A DNA stretch of 64,000 bases from positions 2,597,501 to 2,661,500 of the forward strand of contig NZ_OY762934.1 of NCBI RefSeq assembly GCF_963667045.1. The letters run 5' to 3'. Below the pieces are notes generated by a model. That model was given only the letters and a program-made list of their open reading frames with translations, had not been told where the DNA came from and searched no databases. Below are positions 55,512 through 64,000 of the stretch, one piece after another; the first letter of the stretch is position 1; every line of letters begins with the position of its first letter. The stretch comes from an uncultured Cohaesibacter sp. GTDB lineage: Bacteria; Pseudomonadota; Alphaproteobacteria; Rhizobiales; Cohaesibacteraceae. The position numbers and the translations under genes were made by a program.

Positions 55512-55541
55512 CCCGGGCGGTTCCTGTCGCCCGGGTTCTTT
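55512..55541 (+). terminator. Partial terminator after the binding-protein gene
   Basis: CCCGGGCG (55512-55519), an 8-nt loop and CGCCCGGG (55528-55535), then TTCTTTT. A second hairpin GCCCCG/CGGGGC lies near 55567-55583. Confidence 0.7.
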
Positions 55542-55683
55542 TGTGAGGGGTCTGCTTTTCTCCCCCGCCCCGTTTGGCGGGGCAGAGAAGACGATGTGTT
55601 AATGAAATCGAGGTGGCGCTTGCCGACAAACGGATCAATAAGAATAACATCCGCCGTCTCGAGACAAGAATAGGAGACACTAT

Positions 55684-56577
55684 ATGGCGGATGCGTCATG
55701 GCTAACGAAATTTCCCCAGCTGGATCGCCTTGATCTGCTGGCGATACGAAAAACGCTCGACGGGGCTTACAAGGCATTCTCGCGTGAATATGGTGATGTG
55801 ATTGAGGGATTTTTCCATCCAGTTCTGACATTTCTGGTCTGGTTCGAAAAACTTCTGATCACAACACCCTGGCCAATTATCATTCTGGCCATCGGCGCCA
55901 TCGTCTATTTTGCCAGTCGTTCCTGGAAGCTGCTCATCGGTGTCGTGTTTTCCCTGTTGCTGGTGGGCTATTTCGGCATGTGGGAAGATACCATGTCGAC
56001 GCTGTCGATGATCACCGTCTGCACGCTGATATCGATCTGTCTGGGCATTCCTGTTGGCATCGGCATGGCGCGATCAGACCGTTTCCAGAGAGTCATGATG
56101 CCCATTCTCGATGTCATGCAGACGATGCCCGCCTTCGTCTATCTGATTCCGGTCGTCATGCTGTTGGGTATCGGCAAGATCCCGGGGCTCATTTCCGTTA
56201 TCATCTATGCCATCCCGCCGGTTATCCGCCTGACCAACCTCGGCATTCGGCTGGTTGACAAGGAGGTGCTGGAAGCGGCAACCGCGTTTGGTGCCAATGG
56301 CTGGCAGCGCCTGTTCAATGTGCAGATTCCGCTGGCAATGCCAAACATCATGGCCGGTATCAACCAGACCATCATGATGGCGCTCGCCATGGTCGTTGTC
56401 GCCTCGATGATCGGGGTGAAGGGACTTGGTCAGCCGGTTCTCAAGTCGATTCAGAACCAGTATTTCACGCTTGGCCTTTTCAATGGTCTGGCAATCGTCG
56501 CCTTGGCCATCATCTTCGACCGCGTCTCTCAAGCGTATGCCAAGCGAAGCCAGAAGCATATGAGGGGAGCCAACTGA
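55684..56577 (+). CDS. Glycine betaine/proline-type ABC transporter permease
   Basis: 297 residues with six or seven helices. The EAA loop is EVLEAATAFGANGWQRLFNV, followed by PLAMPNIMAGINQTIMMALA and VVASMIGVKGLGQPV, as in ProW/OpuAB. It forms the translocation channel for the binding protein upstream. Its last base is shared with the start of the ATPase gene (TGATGG overlap), so translation is coupled. Confidence 0.92.
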   Translation: MADASWLTKFPQLDRLDLLAIRKTLDGAYKAFSREYGDVIEGFFHPVLTFLVWFEKLLITTPWPIIILAIGAIVYFASRSWKLLIGVVFSLLLVGYFGMWEDTMSTLSMITVCTLISICLGIPVGIGMARSDRFQRVMMPILDVMQTMPAFVYLIPVVMLLGIGKIPGLISVIIYAIPPVIRLTNLGIRLVDKEVLEAATAFGANGWQRLFNVQIPLAMPNIMAGINQTIMMALAMVVVASMIGVKGLGQPVLKSIQNQYFTLGLFNGLAIVALAIIFDRVSQAYAKRSQKHMRGAN

Positions 56578-57824
56578 TGGGCGATATACTGATTGAAGTC
56601 AAAGGACTTTACAAACTGTTCGGCCCCGAGCCCAAGGTTCATATGCCTCTGGTACATCAGGGTCTGGGCAAGGAAGAAATTCTGGCGCGGACAGGCCACA
56701 CGCTTGGCCTCAAGGATATCAACCTGACGATCAAGGAAGGCGATATCTCGGTAATCATGGGGTTGTCCGGATCTGGCAAATCGACCCTCATCCGCCATTT
56801 CAACCGGCTGATCGAGCCAACCGAAGGTCAGATCCTCGTCGGAGGCATCGACGTCATGACCCTTTCGGCCAGGGAGCTTGAAGAATTCCGCCGCCACAGG
56901 ATGTCCATGGTGTTCCAGCGGTTTGGCCTGTTGCCACACCGCACGGTGCTCGACAATGTCACCTTCGGGCTAACCATTCAGGGCGTCAAGAAGAAGGAAG
57001 CCAACGACCGCGCCGTAGACTGGCTTGAGACGGTTGGTCTTGCCGGCTATGAAAACCAGTACCCGGTGCAGCTTTCCGGTGGCCAGCAACAGCGTGTAGG
57101 CCTGGCCCGTGCTCTTGCCACCAATGCAGATATCCTGCTGATGGATGAGGCCTTCTCGGCACTTGACCCGCTCATTCGCTCAGAAATGCAGGACCAGCTG
57201 ATCGAGCTGCAGGAAAAGCTGCAGAAGACGATCATCTTCATCACCCATGACCTTGATGAAGCCCTGCGTCTGGGCAATAACATCGCCATTCTGAAAGACG
57301 GCGAGCTGGTGCAGGACGACAAACCCGAAGAGATCCTGCTCAATCCGGCAACGGACTATGTCGAGGCCTTTGTCCGCGACGTCAACCGTGCCCGGGCGCT
57401 GACCGTCGAAACCGTCATGCAGCCTCAGGGCTTCCGCATCACGGCGACCACGATAGAGGGTGCCCTCAAGCAGATGCGGGCGCATAAGGATGACTATGCC
57501 TTCCATGTGACGGATGAAGGCTATCAGGGTATGCTCTCGCAGGAGAGTCTTGAGGAATACTATCAGGAAGACAAGACGGCGGCGCTGAGCGAAGAGCATT
57601 ATGAGGATCTCGAGCCGATTTCGCCGGATTCCGCGCTGGAAGCCGTGCTGCCCGAAACGCTGGCGTCGGACTATCCGGTGCCCGTGGTCAATGAGGAGGG
57701 CGACTTCATGGGCAGCCTGTCGCGCGATGCTCTTGCCGAGATTCTGAGCCCGGATTCATCCAGCTCCGAGGACGGACACGATGACACCAGGCCGGAAGAG
57801 GCAAGCGAAGAGAAAAAGCAGTGA
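56577..57824 (+). CDS. Glycine betaine/proline-type ABC transporter ATPase with C-terminal CBS region
   Basis: 415 residues. Walker A is GLSGSGKSTLIRHFNR, the Q-loop MVFQRFGLLPHRTVLDNV, the signature LSGGQQQRVGLARAL, Walker B ILLMDEAFSALDPLIR and the H-loop FITHDLDEALR. Like ProV/OpuAA, it carries a C-terminal regulatory CBS-like pair from residue 275, here diverged and highly acidic (EEHYEDLEPISPDSALE), ending in a charged tail. It energises uptake, often for osmoprotection. Confidence 0.92.
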   Translation: MGDILIEVKGLYKLFGPEPKVHMPLVHQGLGKEEILARTGHTLGLKDINLTIKEGDISVIMGLSGSGKSTLIRHFNRLIEPTEGQILVGGIDVMTLSARELEEFRRHRMSMVFQRFGLLPHRTVLDNVTFGLTIQGVKKKEANDRAVDWLETVGLAGYENQYPVQLSGGQQQRVGLARALATNADILLMDEAFSALDPLIRSEMQDQLIELQEKLQKTIIFITHDLDEALRLGNNIAILKDGELVQDDKPEEILLNPATDYVEAFVRDVNRARALTVETVMQPQGFRITATTIEGALKQMRAHKDDYAFHVTDEGYQGMLSQESLEEYYQEDKTAALSEEHYEDLEPISPDSALEAVLPETLASDYPVPVVNEEGDFMGSLSRDALAEILSPDSSSSEDGHDDTRPEEASEEKKQ

Positions 57825-57988
57825 TGACAAGACGTTCATAGCCGCCAGATGTGACAAGGGTTTTGCTTTCTGCGAACGCAAGGCCATGCCCAGCTTAGGC
57901 TCAACCGTTTGCCACACCCGGCTTCTTGGATGTTGCAATCATCCCAATGCAATAGAGGCGTCTTCATTGTAGCAAGTGGAGACGCCTT

Positions 57989-58035
57989 TAAATGGACAAG
58001 CCCGCCCTGAGAAACTGGGCGGGCTTGTCCATTTA
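57989..58035. terminator. 19-bp perfect inverted repeat between convergent genes
   Basis: TAAATGGACAAGCCCGCCC pairs with GGGCGGGCTTGTCCATTTA around a 9-nt loop. It lies between the ATPase gene and the convergent exported-protein gene and can act as a two-way terminator. Confidence 0.7.
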
Positions 58036-58063
58036 GCGTTCATTCCAAGGCCACGTCGATGGC

Positions 58064-59593
58064 CTATTTGATGGCCCAGAGGGTGACGGACCCAGACACC
58101 TCGTTGGCAACAGCAATCATCGGCTTGCCATTCGGGCTGTCCTTGCCGTCGATGAACTTGATGCCTTCCGGAGCGATGTCACCAGCAGTCAGCTTTTCTG
58201 ACTCGCCATCAAGCTTGACGTTGCTGGCATAGGTAACATAGGCCGCATTGGTCGGGTCGGTGATGTCATAGACAACAATGCCACTCATGCGCTCCAGACC
58301 AACAAAGGCATAGAGCTTGCCGTCGATTTCGGCCAGTTCCAACGCTTCCGGCTCGGTGCCCTTGTCATCGGAGCGGCTATCAAAGCTTTCAACGGCCCCT
58401 TCACTGTTGAAGGCAGTCGGCTGAAGCTCGGCCATCTTGGCTTCGATCTCATCAGCGGAGTCAAACACCATCTGGCCAGCTTCGTTGAAGATCGAGAAAG
58501 AGCGGCCGCCGTAGCCATAAAGCACGTCGAAGTCACCATCGCCATCAGTGTCACCTTGCGCGGTGGTGATTTTCAGGCGACCAAGATTTTCCTTCTTCTG
58601 CAGCTCTTCGGCATTCGGAAAGGCCGTCGGATCCAGCTTGATGTCCTTGACACGGGCTTCTTCGGAATAGCCGTCATAGTCGCGGCTGTCGCCTTCGTTC
58701 GACATGACCACATAGTTGACGCCATCCTTCGTGAAGGCCTTGACGGTGTCCGGCATGCGGAAGGAAAGCACCGGCCAGTTCTTGCGGTTGATGCCGCCGT
58801 CCTTGTCGGACAGATCGGCCTTGACCTTGGAATAGTCCTGGAAGCCAAGCGAGAAAACCTTTTTCAGCGCGGCGGTTTCCGTATCGATCACGGCAATGGC
58901 GTTGCTTTCCTGCAGGGAGACAAAGGCGGTCTTGCTGTCGGGCGTGATGGCGACATATTCCGGCTCGATCTGCTGTTCGAAGGAAATGCCCTCCGGCGCG
59001 GCTGTGTGGAAGTCTGCACCGAAGTCCTCCGCCTTCAGATTGGCGAAGGATACGGTTTTCACCTCAAACGACGGAATGGCGACGATGGAAACGGTGCCGA
59101 CCGGATCGGTCTTGAAATCATCAGACGGTTCGCCTTCGTTGGCGACCATCACGAATTCGCCGTTCGGCGAGAAGACCACACAATCCGGCAAGGCACCAAG
59201 CTCGACGTCGCCAACCAGCGTCCCGTCGGTCTTGTAGACCACCAGCTTGCCGTTGGCCTGCTTATCCTTGTTCTCGACGGCGATGGCAACATAGTCGCCA
59301 TGAACATCAACCGAGTTTGCTCCCTTGCCGAAATTCGTGACGTTCAGTTCGCCGGTCTTTTCGATCTTCGAGGGATTGGAGATGTCCAGCACATCGATTG
59401 CCTTGTCATGGCCGTTGACGACATAGAGTTTCTTGCCCTGTTTGTCATAGGCGACAATTTCGGCCGCGCCTTCGTCAAACACCTTGTTTTCGAAACTGGC
59501 GATCGGCTCAAGGGTGAGCGCGGCAGCTTCAGTGGCGGCTGGCAGGGCAAAGCAGCTTGCAAGAAGCAGCGCCCGGGAAACGGATTTGAACAT
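58064..59593 (-). CDS. Choice-of-anchor I-like exported beta-propeller protein
   Basis: 509 residues with a signal peptide (ALLLASCFALPAATEAAA). The body has propeller-like repeats: KLYVVNGHDKAIDVLDISNP, DCVVFSPNGEFVMVANEGEP, PEYVAITPDSKTAFVSLQES, VMSNEGDSRDYDGYSEEARV and KLYAFVGLERMSGIVVYDIT. These match the choice-of-anchor I family, often found with alkaline phosphatase or nuclease domains, which are absent here. No C-terminal anchor is visible, so it is probably periplasmic or released. The function is unknown; an Asp-rich DGDGDFDVLYG suggests calcium binding. Confidence 0.78.
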   Translation of the reverse strand: MFKSVSRALLLASCFALPAATEAAALTLEPIASFENKVFDEGAAEIVAYDKQGKKLYVVNGHDKAIDVLDISNPSKIEKTGELNVTNFGKGANSVDVHGDYVAIAVENKDKQANGKLVVYKTDGTLVGDVELGALPDCVVFSPNGEFVMVANEGEPSDDFKTDPVGTVSIVAIPSFEVKTVSFANLKAEDFGADFHTAAPEGISFEQQIEPEYVAITPDSKTAFVSLQESNAIAVIDTETAALKKVFSLGFQDYSKVKADLSDKDGGINRKNWPVLSFRMPDTVKAFTKDGVNYVVMSNEGDSRDYDGYSEEARVKDIKLDPTAFPNAEELQKKENLGRLKITTAQGDTDGDGDFDVLYGYGGRSFSIFNEAGQMVFDSADEIEAKMAELQPTAFNSEGAVESFDSRSDDKGTEPEALELAEIDGKLYAFVGLERMSGIVVYDITDPTNAAYVTYASNVKLDGESEKLTAGDIAPEGIKFIDGKDSPNGKPMIAVANEVSGSVTLWAIK

Positions 59594-59837
59594 GGAACCC
59601 TCTTGGATGGCTGATAATCTATCAGATGCTTTAGCGAAAGCAGATGACAGCCGGATGACTTCCCCAAAGGGGTGCCCCCATACGGTTACGCGACAACCAG
59701 CCCGACCGGGATCGGGTAAAGGCCCCGAAAGTCACTGTTTTTGTCGGCCAAACAAGATTTGCTGAAGGGATCGCTTTTCCTTGTCCCCGGACAGATATAA
59801 AAGGAATGGAATTCGTCGTCAGTTTCCGGAGAATGAA

Positions 59838-60614
59838 ATGTGTCGCTGGGTCGCATACAAGGGGCAGCCTGTTTTTCTCGAGCATTATGTGACAACTGCG
59901 GATCACTCGCTGATCCATCAGAGTCTGCATGCTGAGCGCGGCAAGACCGTCACCAATGGCGACGGGTTCGGGATCGGCTGGTATGGAGCCAAGGAAAATC
60001 CGGGGCTCTATCGAGAAATCCTGCCTGCCTGGAACGACACCAACCTCAAGAGTCTGGCGGCCCAGATCCAGTCGCCGCTGTTCTTCGCCCATGTCCGCGC
60101 CTCAACCGGCACGGCGACCAACCGCTGCAACTGCCACCCGTTCGCCTATGGCAAATGGATGTTCATGCACAATGGCCAGATCGGCGATTATCATCTGGTG
60201 CGCCGCGAACTCGAAACCCTGTTGGGCGATGTTTATTATGAGCACCGCTTTGGCAGCACGGATTCGGAGCTGTTGTTCCTGCTCGCCATTCAGGAGGATC
60301 TGCATTCCTGCCCGGTGAAGGCGATGCGCACGGTTCTGAACCGCGTGCACAAGGCGATGAAGGACAAGGGGATCCACGCGCCGCTGCGGTTCACGTCCTG
60401 CCTGTCGGACGGCAAGCGCCTGTGCGGTTTCCGTTGCTCAACGGACCATCATGCCCCGTCGCTCTATTACCGGCGCTATGAGAATGGCGATGTGGTGCTG
60501 GTGTCCGAGCCGATCGACCGACAGTCGGAATGCTGGATCGAGGTGCCGCAGGATCAGGCCGTTTGCTTCAAGGCCGACGGCAGCATGTCCCAGACCGAAA
60601 TGCAGATCCAGTAG
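59838..60614 (+). CDS. Class II glutamine amidotransferase (YafJ-like)
   Basis: 258 residues starting MCRWVAYKG, so Cys2 becomes the N-terminal nucleophile after Met removal. GDGFGIGWYG, FFAHVRASTGTATNRCNCHP, MHNGQIGDY and FGSTDSELLFLL are the glutaminase-domain motifs. There is no synthase domain; the protein resembles YafJ/EgtC types. The ATG at 59838 follows GGAG; a 19-residue longer frame would hide the catalytic Cys and is rejected. Confidence 0.88.
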   Translation: MCRWVAYKGQPVFLEHYVTTADHSLIHQSLHAERGKTVTNGDGFGIGWYGAKENPGLYREILPAWNDTNLKSLAAQIQSPLFFAHVRASTGTATNRCNCHPFAYGKWMFMHNGQIGDYHLVRRELETLLGDVYYEHRFGSTDSELLFLLAIQEDLHSCPVKAMRTVLNRVHKAMKDKGIHAPLRFTSCLSDGKRLCGFRCSTDHHAPSLYYRRYENGDVVLVSEPIDRQSECWIEVPQDQAVCFKADGSMSQTEMQIQ

Positions 60615-60703
60615 GCAGCATCCGCTTCAAGGCCGGCTTTCCGGCCCCTGCGTCATGTAGCGGTCCACCCAATGGGTGCCACGATTGGTAATAATCGCAA
60701 GGG

Positions 60704-61090
60704 TCAGTTAAAGAGGTTGAGCTGGGTCCACTGATCCTTGGGCACTTCATCGCCCTTGGTGAAGCTGAGCTTGAGGACTTCCATCTGGTCCTTGCTGGTG
60801 TTGCACGAATAGCTCACCTTGTACCAGTGCCCGTTGCGCCGATAGGCCGCGCCGTCGGCCTTCACCGTGTTGTCATTGATCTGCGGGCTGGAAAAGGTAT
60901 AGTCCACCAGACGATCCGCATCGAGTTTACCCATCGCATCCATGTTGCAGACTTGGACCATCCGTTCCTGCGGAGCCATGTCCTTGAGCCAGTTGCGCAC
61001 CTTGCTGTCCATCGCATAAGCGGCTGGCGGGCAGGAACTCGCAACGACCAGAAACAGCGCGAGCGAGAGTTTTCCGGTTTGGGATTTCAT
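60704..61090 (-). CDS. DUF930 exported protein
   Basis: 128 residues with a signal peptide (LALFLVVASSCPPAAYAMD). The mature part has three or four Cys positions (VQVCNMDAMGKL, VSYSCNTSKDQMEVL), likely disulfide-bonded, and matches DUF930 proteins of Rhizobiales (MAPQERMVQVCNMDAM). The function is not known. The start at 61090 follows AAGG and gives a normal signal peptide. Confidence 0.75.
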   Translation of the reverse strand: MKSQTGKLSLALFLVVASSCPPAAYAMDSKVRNWLKDMAPQERMVQVCNMDAMGKLDADRLVDYTFSSPQINDNTVKADGAAYRRNGHWYKVSYSCNTSKDQMEVLKLSFTKGDEVPKDQWTQLNLFN

Positions 61091-61600
61091 TCCGTTGACC
61101 TTTTGGTTCTTATCATCTTGACGGGGGGCTCCAACCGAACGGCTTCGGGAGCGTGGCAAGCGTGGGTGTCAGTTTGTTTGGTTTTGAAAACACACCAAGC
61201 AGCAAGGCCTTATGTGCCTTTCAAATGCGTTCAAAGTTTGACAAATCACACCCCGCAAGCAGCATCGCGACTAGTGGTTAATATTCTGTTTACCATAAAT
61301 TCCTGCCCGCCCGAGATAGCTGTGTACCCCACAACTCAAAGCCTCCATGTGTGGTTGCAGACTACTGGAAAGAGCGGTACTGATTAACTCATATGCTAAT
61401 ATGCCAGATTGACTTCCACAATACGATTGGTCCACCCTGCCGTCCGACTGCCCACACAGCCATCGTTTGGCCCCTGCCCCGCCTCCTCGGGACGAGAGCA
61501 CGATCACAAGCGCCGATGGTCAGCCCCGGACGGCGGAGACAGTTGAGACAGGCGGGCGGGCACAGCAGGATCAGCCCGAAAGGCACGGAGAGCAATTGCG
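61091..61600. other. Intergenic upstream of the GH4 gene
   Basis: No gene supported on either strand. It should contain promoters for the DUF930 gene (leftward) and the GH4 gene (rightward). No clear consensus was picked out. Confidence 0.4.
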
Positions 61601-62947
61601 ATGAAACAAGTCAAGATTACCTATATCGGCGGCGGCAGCCAGCAATGGGCGCTGCGCCTGATGGCCGATCTGGCCTTGTCCGACAAGCTGACTGGCAGCC
61701 TTGTTCTCTATGATATCGACCATGCCGCCGCTCTGAAAAACAAGGAGATCAGCGCCCGGATTTTCAACAAACCCGGTGCGCGCAGCCGCTTTGTTGTGGA
61801 GGTGGAAGAAAGCCTCGATGAGGCCCTCAAGGGGGCCGATTTCGTCATCATCTCGATTGAGCCGGGGCCAACAGAGAAACGCTTCATCGACCTCAAGATT
61901 CCGGAGAAATATGGCATCTACCAGACGGTTGGCGACACCACCGGTCCGGGGGGCATCGCCCGCGCCATCCGCTCGATCCCGACCATGGCCGAGTTTGCCC
62001 ACCATATCATGGCCGTCTGCCCGGACGCTTGGGTGATCAACTATACCAACCCGATGGCATGGTGCACCGGCGCGCTCTATGCCGCAGAGCCAGACATCAA
62101 GGCGCTTGGCTGCTGCCACGAGGTGTTCCACACTCAGGAGATGCTGGCCAAATGGATTGCCGGGGCCTACAAGGTCGATCTGCCGAGCCGCCAGGACATC
62201 AAGCTCGACATTTCCGGCGTCAACCATTTCACTTTTGCCACCGACGCGGTCTGGAAGGGGCGCAGCATTCTGGCTGAGTTCGCAGCCGCCATGACCGAGG
62301 ACGAGCCGGAGGCCCTCAGCCGGATTGCCCTTGAGCGCGAGGCAAAGGAAGACTGGTTCACCTCCGAGTTCAAGATCGCCAAGGATTTCCTCGCCCGCTT
62401 CGGCGTGCTGGGTGCCGCCGGAGACAGGCATCTGGCCGAGTTCGTGCCGTGGTATCTCTCGTCAAAGGCAGAGATCAACAGCTGGGGTGTTTGCATGACG
62501 CCCTATGAGTGGCGCATCAAGCGGGCCAACACCCCCGATGAGGCCCGCCAGAAATATCTCGAAGCGGATCTCGCACCCTCGGGCGAGGAAGGGGTTCTGC
62601 TGCTCGAAGCGCTGGCTGGCGCAATGGACGAGCTGGTCCGCACCAACTTCAACATGCCCAACATCGGGCAGAACCCGGATGCGCCGGTCGGTGCCATCGT
62701 CGAGAGCTATGGCCTGATTGCCAAAAACAAGGTCGAGCCGATCGGCTGTGGCATCCTGCCCTCGGCCGTTCAGGCGCTGGAAGATCGCGTATTGGAAATC
62801 CAGCAACTGGTGCTCGATGGCGTAATGAACCGGGACAGGGAGACGATCTTTGCCGGGTTTGCCATCGATCCGCTCAACACCATCAGCCCGCGGGCTGCAC
62901 GGGCGATGTTCGACGAGATCTGGGGTGCTCTGGCGCTTGACTGGTAG
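61601..62947 (+). CDS. GH4-family glycosidase (NAD- and metal-dependent)
   Basis: 448 residues. The N-terminal ITYIGGGSQQWALRLM is the NAD loop of GH4. VINYTNPMAWCTGAL, GCCHEVFHTQEML (Cys/His metal ligands) and DISGVNHFTFATD (metal His) follow, the redox-elimination catalytic set. GH4 members act on alpha- or beta-glucosides, galactosides or galacturonides, and the subgroup cannot be fixed here. It is cytosolic. No sugar transporter is adjacent except the DMT permease gene 100 bp downstream. GGAG lies ten bases before the ATG. Confidence 0.88.
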   Translation: MKQVKITYIGGGSQQWALRLMADLALSDKLTGSLVLYDIDHAAALKNKEISARIFNKPGARSRFVVEVEESLDEALKGADFVIISIEPGPTEKRFIDLKIPEKYGIYQTVGDTTGPGGIARAIRSIPTMAEFAHHIMAVCPDAWVINYTNPMAWCTGALYAAEPDIKALGCCHEVFHTQEMLAKWIAGAYKVDLPSRQDIKLDISGVNHFTFATDAVWKGRSILAEFAAAMTEDEPEALSRIALEREAKEDWFTSEFKIAKDFLARFGVLGAAGDRHLAEFVPWYLSSKAEINSWGVCMTPYEWRIKRANTPDEARQKYLEADLAPSGEEGVLLLEALAGAMDELVRTNFNMPNIGQNPDAPVGAIVESYGLIAKNKVEPIGCGILPSAVQALEDRVLEIQQLVLDGVMNRDRETIFAGFAIDPLNTISPRAARAMFDEIWGALALDW

Positions 62948-63049
62948 GAGCCGGATCGTCTATTCCCCAATGGCCTCGCTCTGATCGTCGCGTGTTCGCG
63001 GTGGGGCGGAGCTTTCTCATGCCGTCCCCTTCCTTGCCATAGGTGCTTC

Positions 63050-63964
63050 ATGCCGACCTGGATTCTCATCACCATCTCCGCAGCCTTTCTGCAGAATATC
63101 CGTTCGGTCTTGCAAAAGCACCTCAAGGGCGCCCTCAGCACAACTGGCGCGACCTTCGTGCGCTTTGCCTTCGGGGTGCCATTTGCCCTGCTCTATCTGT
63201 TCGGCTATGCGGGGTTGAGCGGCGCTGCCCTGCCGTCCTTCAATGGTCCGTTCCTGTTCTGGGTGATGGTGGCGGCGCTGACACAGATCGGGGCGCAGTT
63301 TCTGCTGGTGCATCTGTTTTCCTTCCGCAACTTCACCGTCGGAACGGCCTATAGCCGAACCGAACCGGCGCAGGCCGCGCTGTTCGCCTTCCTGTTCTTT
63401 TCCGAAACCATCAGGACATCGGCGCTGGTGGCCATCGGCGTGGCCGTGCTCGGGGTGATGCTGATCTCGGTTGCACGCACGACGCTGTCCGTGCGCACGC
63501 TGATCACATCCACCTTCTCACGCACGGCACTGATCGGCCTTGCCTCCGGCTCATTGTTTGGCGTGGCGGCGGCTGGCTACAGACAGGCCTCGCTGTCCCT
63601 TGTTCCGGACATGGTCGCGCCTGATTACATCTTGCAGGCCAGCTTCACGCTGGCCACCGCCATCCTCATCCAGACCGTTCTGATGGGCCTCTGGATCACG
63701 TTTCGGGAGCGCGAGGAATGGGGCCGCGTGGCACGGGCGTGGAAGCCATCCCTTGCCACCGGCTTTGTCGGTGCATCGGCCAGCTTTGGCTGGTTCATGG
63801 CCATGACCCTGCAACAGGCCGCCCTCGTCAAGGCACTGGCGCAGGTGGAAATGCTCTTCACCTTCGCCTCGTCGGTCTTCATCTTCAAGGAAAAGATCAA
63901 CCGGCTGGAACTCACTGGCTGCGGGCTGATTGTCTGCGGTGTGCTGATTCTGGTGCTGGGGTGA
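63050..63964 (+). CDS. DMT/EamA-family permease
   Basis: 304 residues with ten predicted helices in two halves. Features include QNIRSVLQKHLKGALSTTGA in the first helix pair, FRNFTVGTAYSRTEPAQAAL, GLASGSLFGVAAAGYRQASL and a late VKALAQVEMLFTFASSVFIF with EKINRLELTGCGLIVCGVL, the typical EamA end. The substrate is unknown, and unlike ribN no riboswitch precedes it. It may be co-transcribed with the GH4 gene. Confidence 0.85.
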   Translation: MPTWILITISAAFLQNIRSVLQKHLKGALSTTGATFVRFAFGVPFALLYLFGYAGLSGAALPSFNGPFLFWVMVAALTQIGAQFLLVHLFSFRNFTVGTAYSRTEPAQAALFAFLFFSETIRTSALVAIGVAVLGVMLISVARTTLSVRTLITSTFSRTALIGLASGSLFGVAAAGYRQASLSLVPDMVAPDYILQASFTLATAILIQTVLMGLWITFREREEWGRVARAWKPSLATGFVGASASFGWFMAMTLQQAALVKALAQVEMLFTFASSVFIFKEKINRLELTGCGLIVCGVLILVLG

Positions 63965-64000
63965 GAGAATACACTTCTAGTTGAAAATCTCTCATTCCCG

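Noticed and set aside
61238-61284. TTGACA ... TAATAT as a promoter for the GH4 gene
   Set aside because: The spacing is 35 bp, far from the 16-18 bp needed.

Overview
The window is a chromosomal segment of an alphaproteobacterium. It most likely comes from a marine member of the Hyphomicrobiales (Rhizobiales), perhaps near Cohaesibacter, but the genus is inferred from remembered gene content and not shown. The order-level call rests on a rhizobial-style block pckA | chvI-chvG-hprK-EIIA(Man)-HPr, a RegB/RegA (ActS/ActR) pair, an MmcB-type DNA repair protein, a DUF2852 protein, a DUF2336 protein and an FMN-riboswitch-controlled RibN riboflavin importer.

Layout. 1-12.8 kb is accessory: the last codons of a probable tyrosine integrase, a three-repeat CRISPR-like array, a large classical autotransporter divergent from a LuxR solo, an ACT-domain protein, a small AT-rich gene pair, an ArsR / PhzF / ornithine-cyclodeaminase cluster, a KAP-family P-loop NTPase, and a tRNA-Leu(CAG) whose 3' end faces this block. 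At least three copies of a roughly 140-bp intergenic repeat lie within it. 13-22.8 kb is mostly housekeeping: NDUFA9-like protein, GH20 hexosaminidase, RibN with its riboswitch, DUF2852, RegB/RegA, MmcB and a BaiN/HI0933-type flavoprotein.

22.9-43.9 kb is the most striking part. An RpfC-like hybrid kinase (TM-HK-REC-HPt) and a REC-PAS-GGDEF-EAL protein are followed by a complete type I secretion set: a TolC-like channel, an HlyD-like adaptor and two translationally coupled ABC half-transporters. All point left. Divergent from them is a 2690-residue VCBS/cadherin-like RTX adhesin. The simplest reading is a signal -> c-di-GMP -> giant adhesin locus. Both ABC subunits have eroded nucleotide-binding motifs, and the usual RpfG HD-GYP output appears to be replaced by GGDEF-EAL.

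44-64 kb is core metabolism and regulation: DUF2336, methionine aminopeptidase, GNAT, PEP carboxykinase, ChvI/ChvG with HprK, EIIA and HPr, a glycine betaine/proline/choline-type ABC transporter, a choice-of-anchor-I-like exported protein, a class II glutamine amidotransferase, a DUF930 protein, a GH4 glycosidase and a DMT/EamA permease.

All family names are from reading motifs by eye; no database search was run. Start codons were moved from the longest frame where a Shine-Dalgarno sequence or family N-terminus favoured an internal start.
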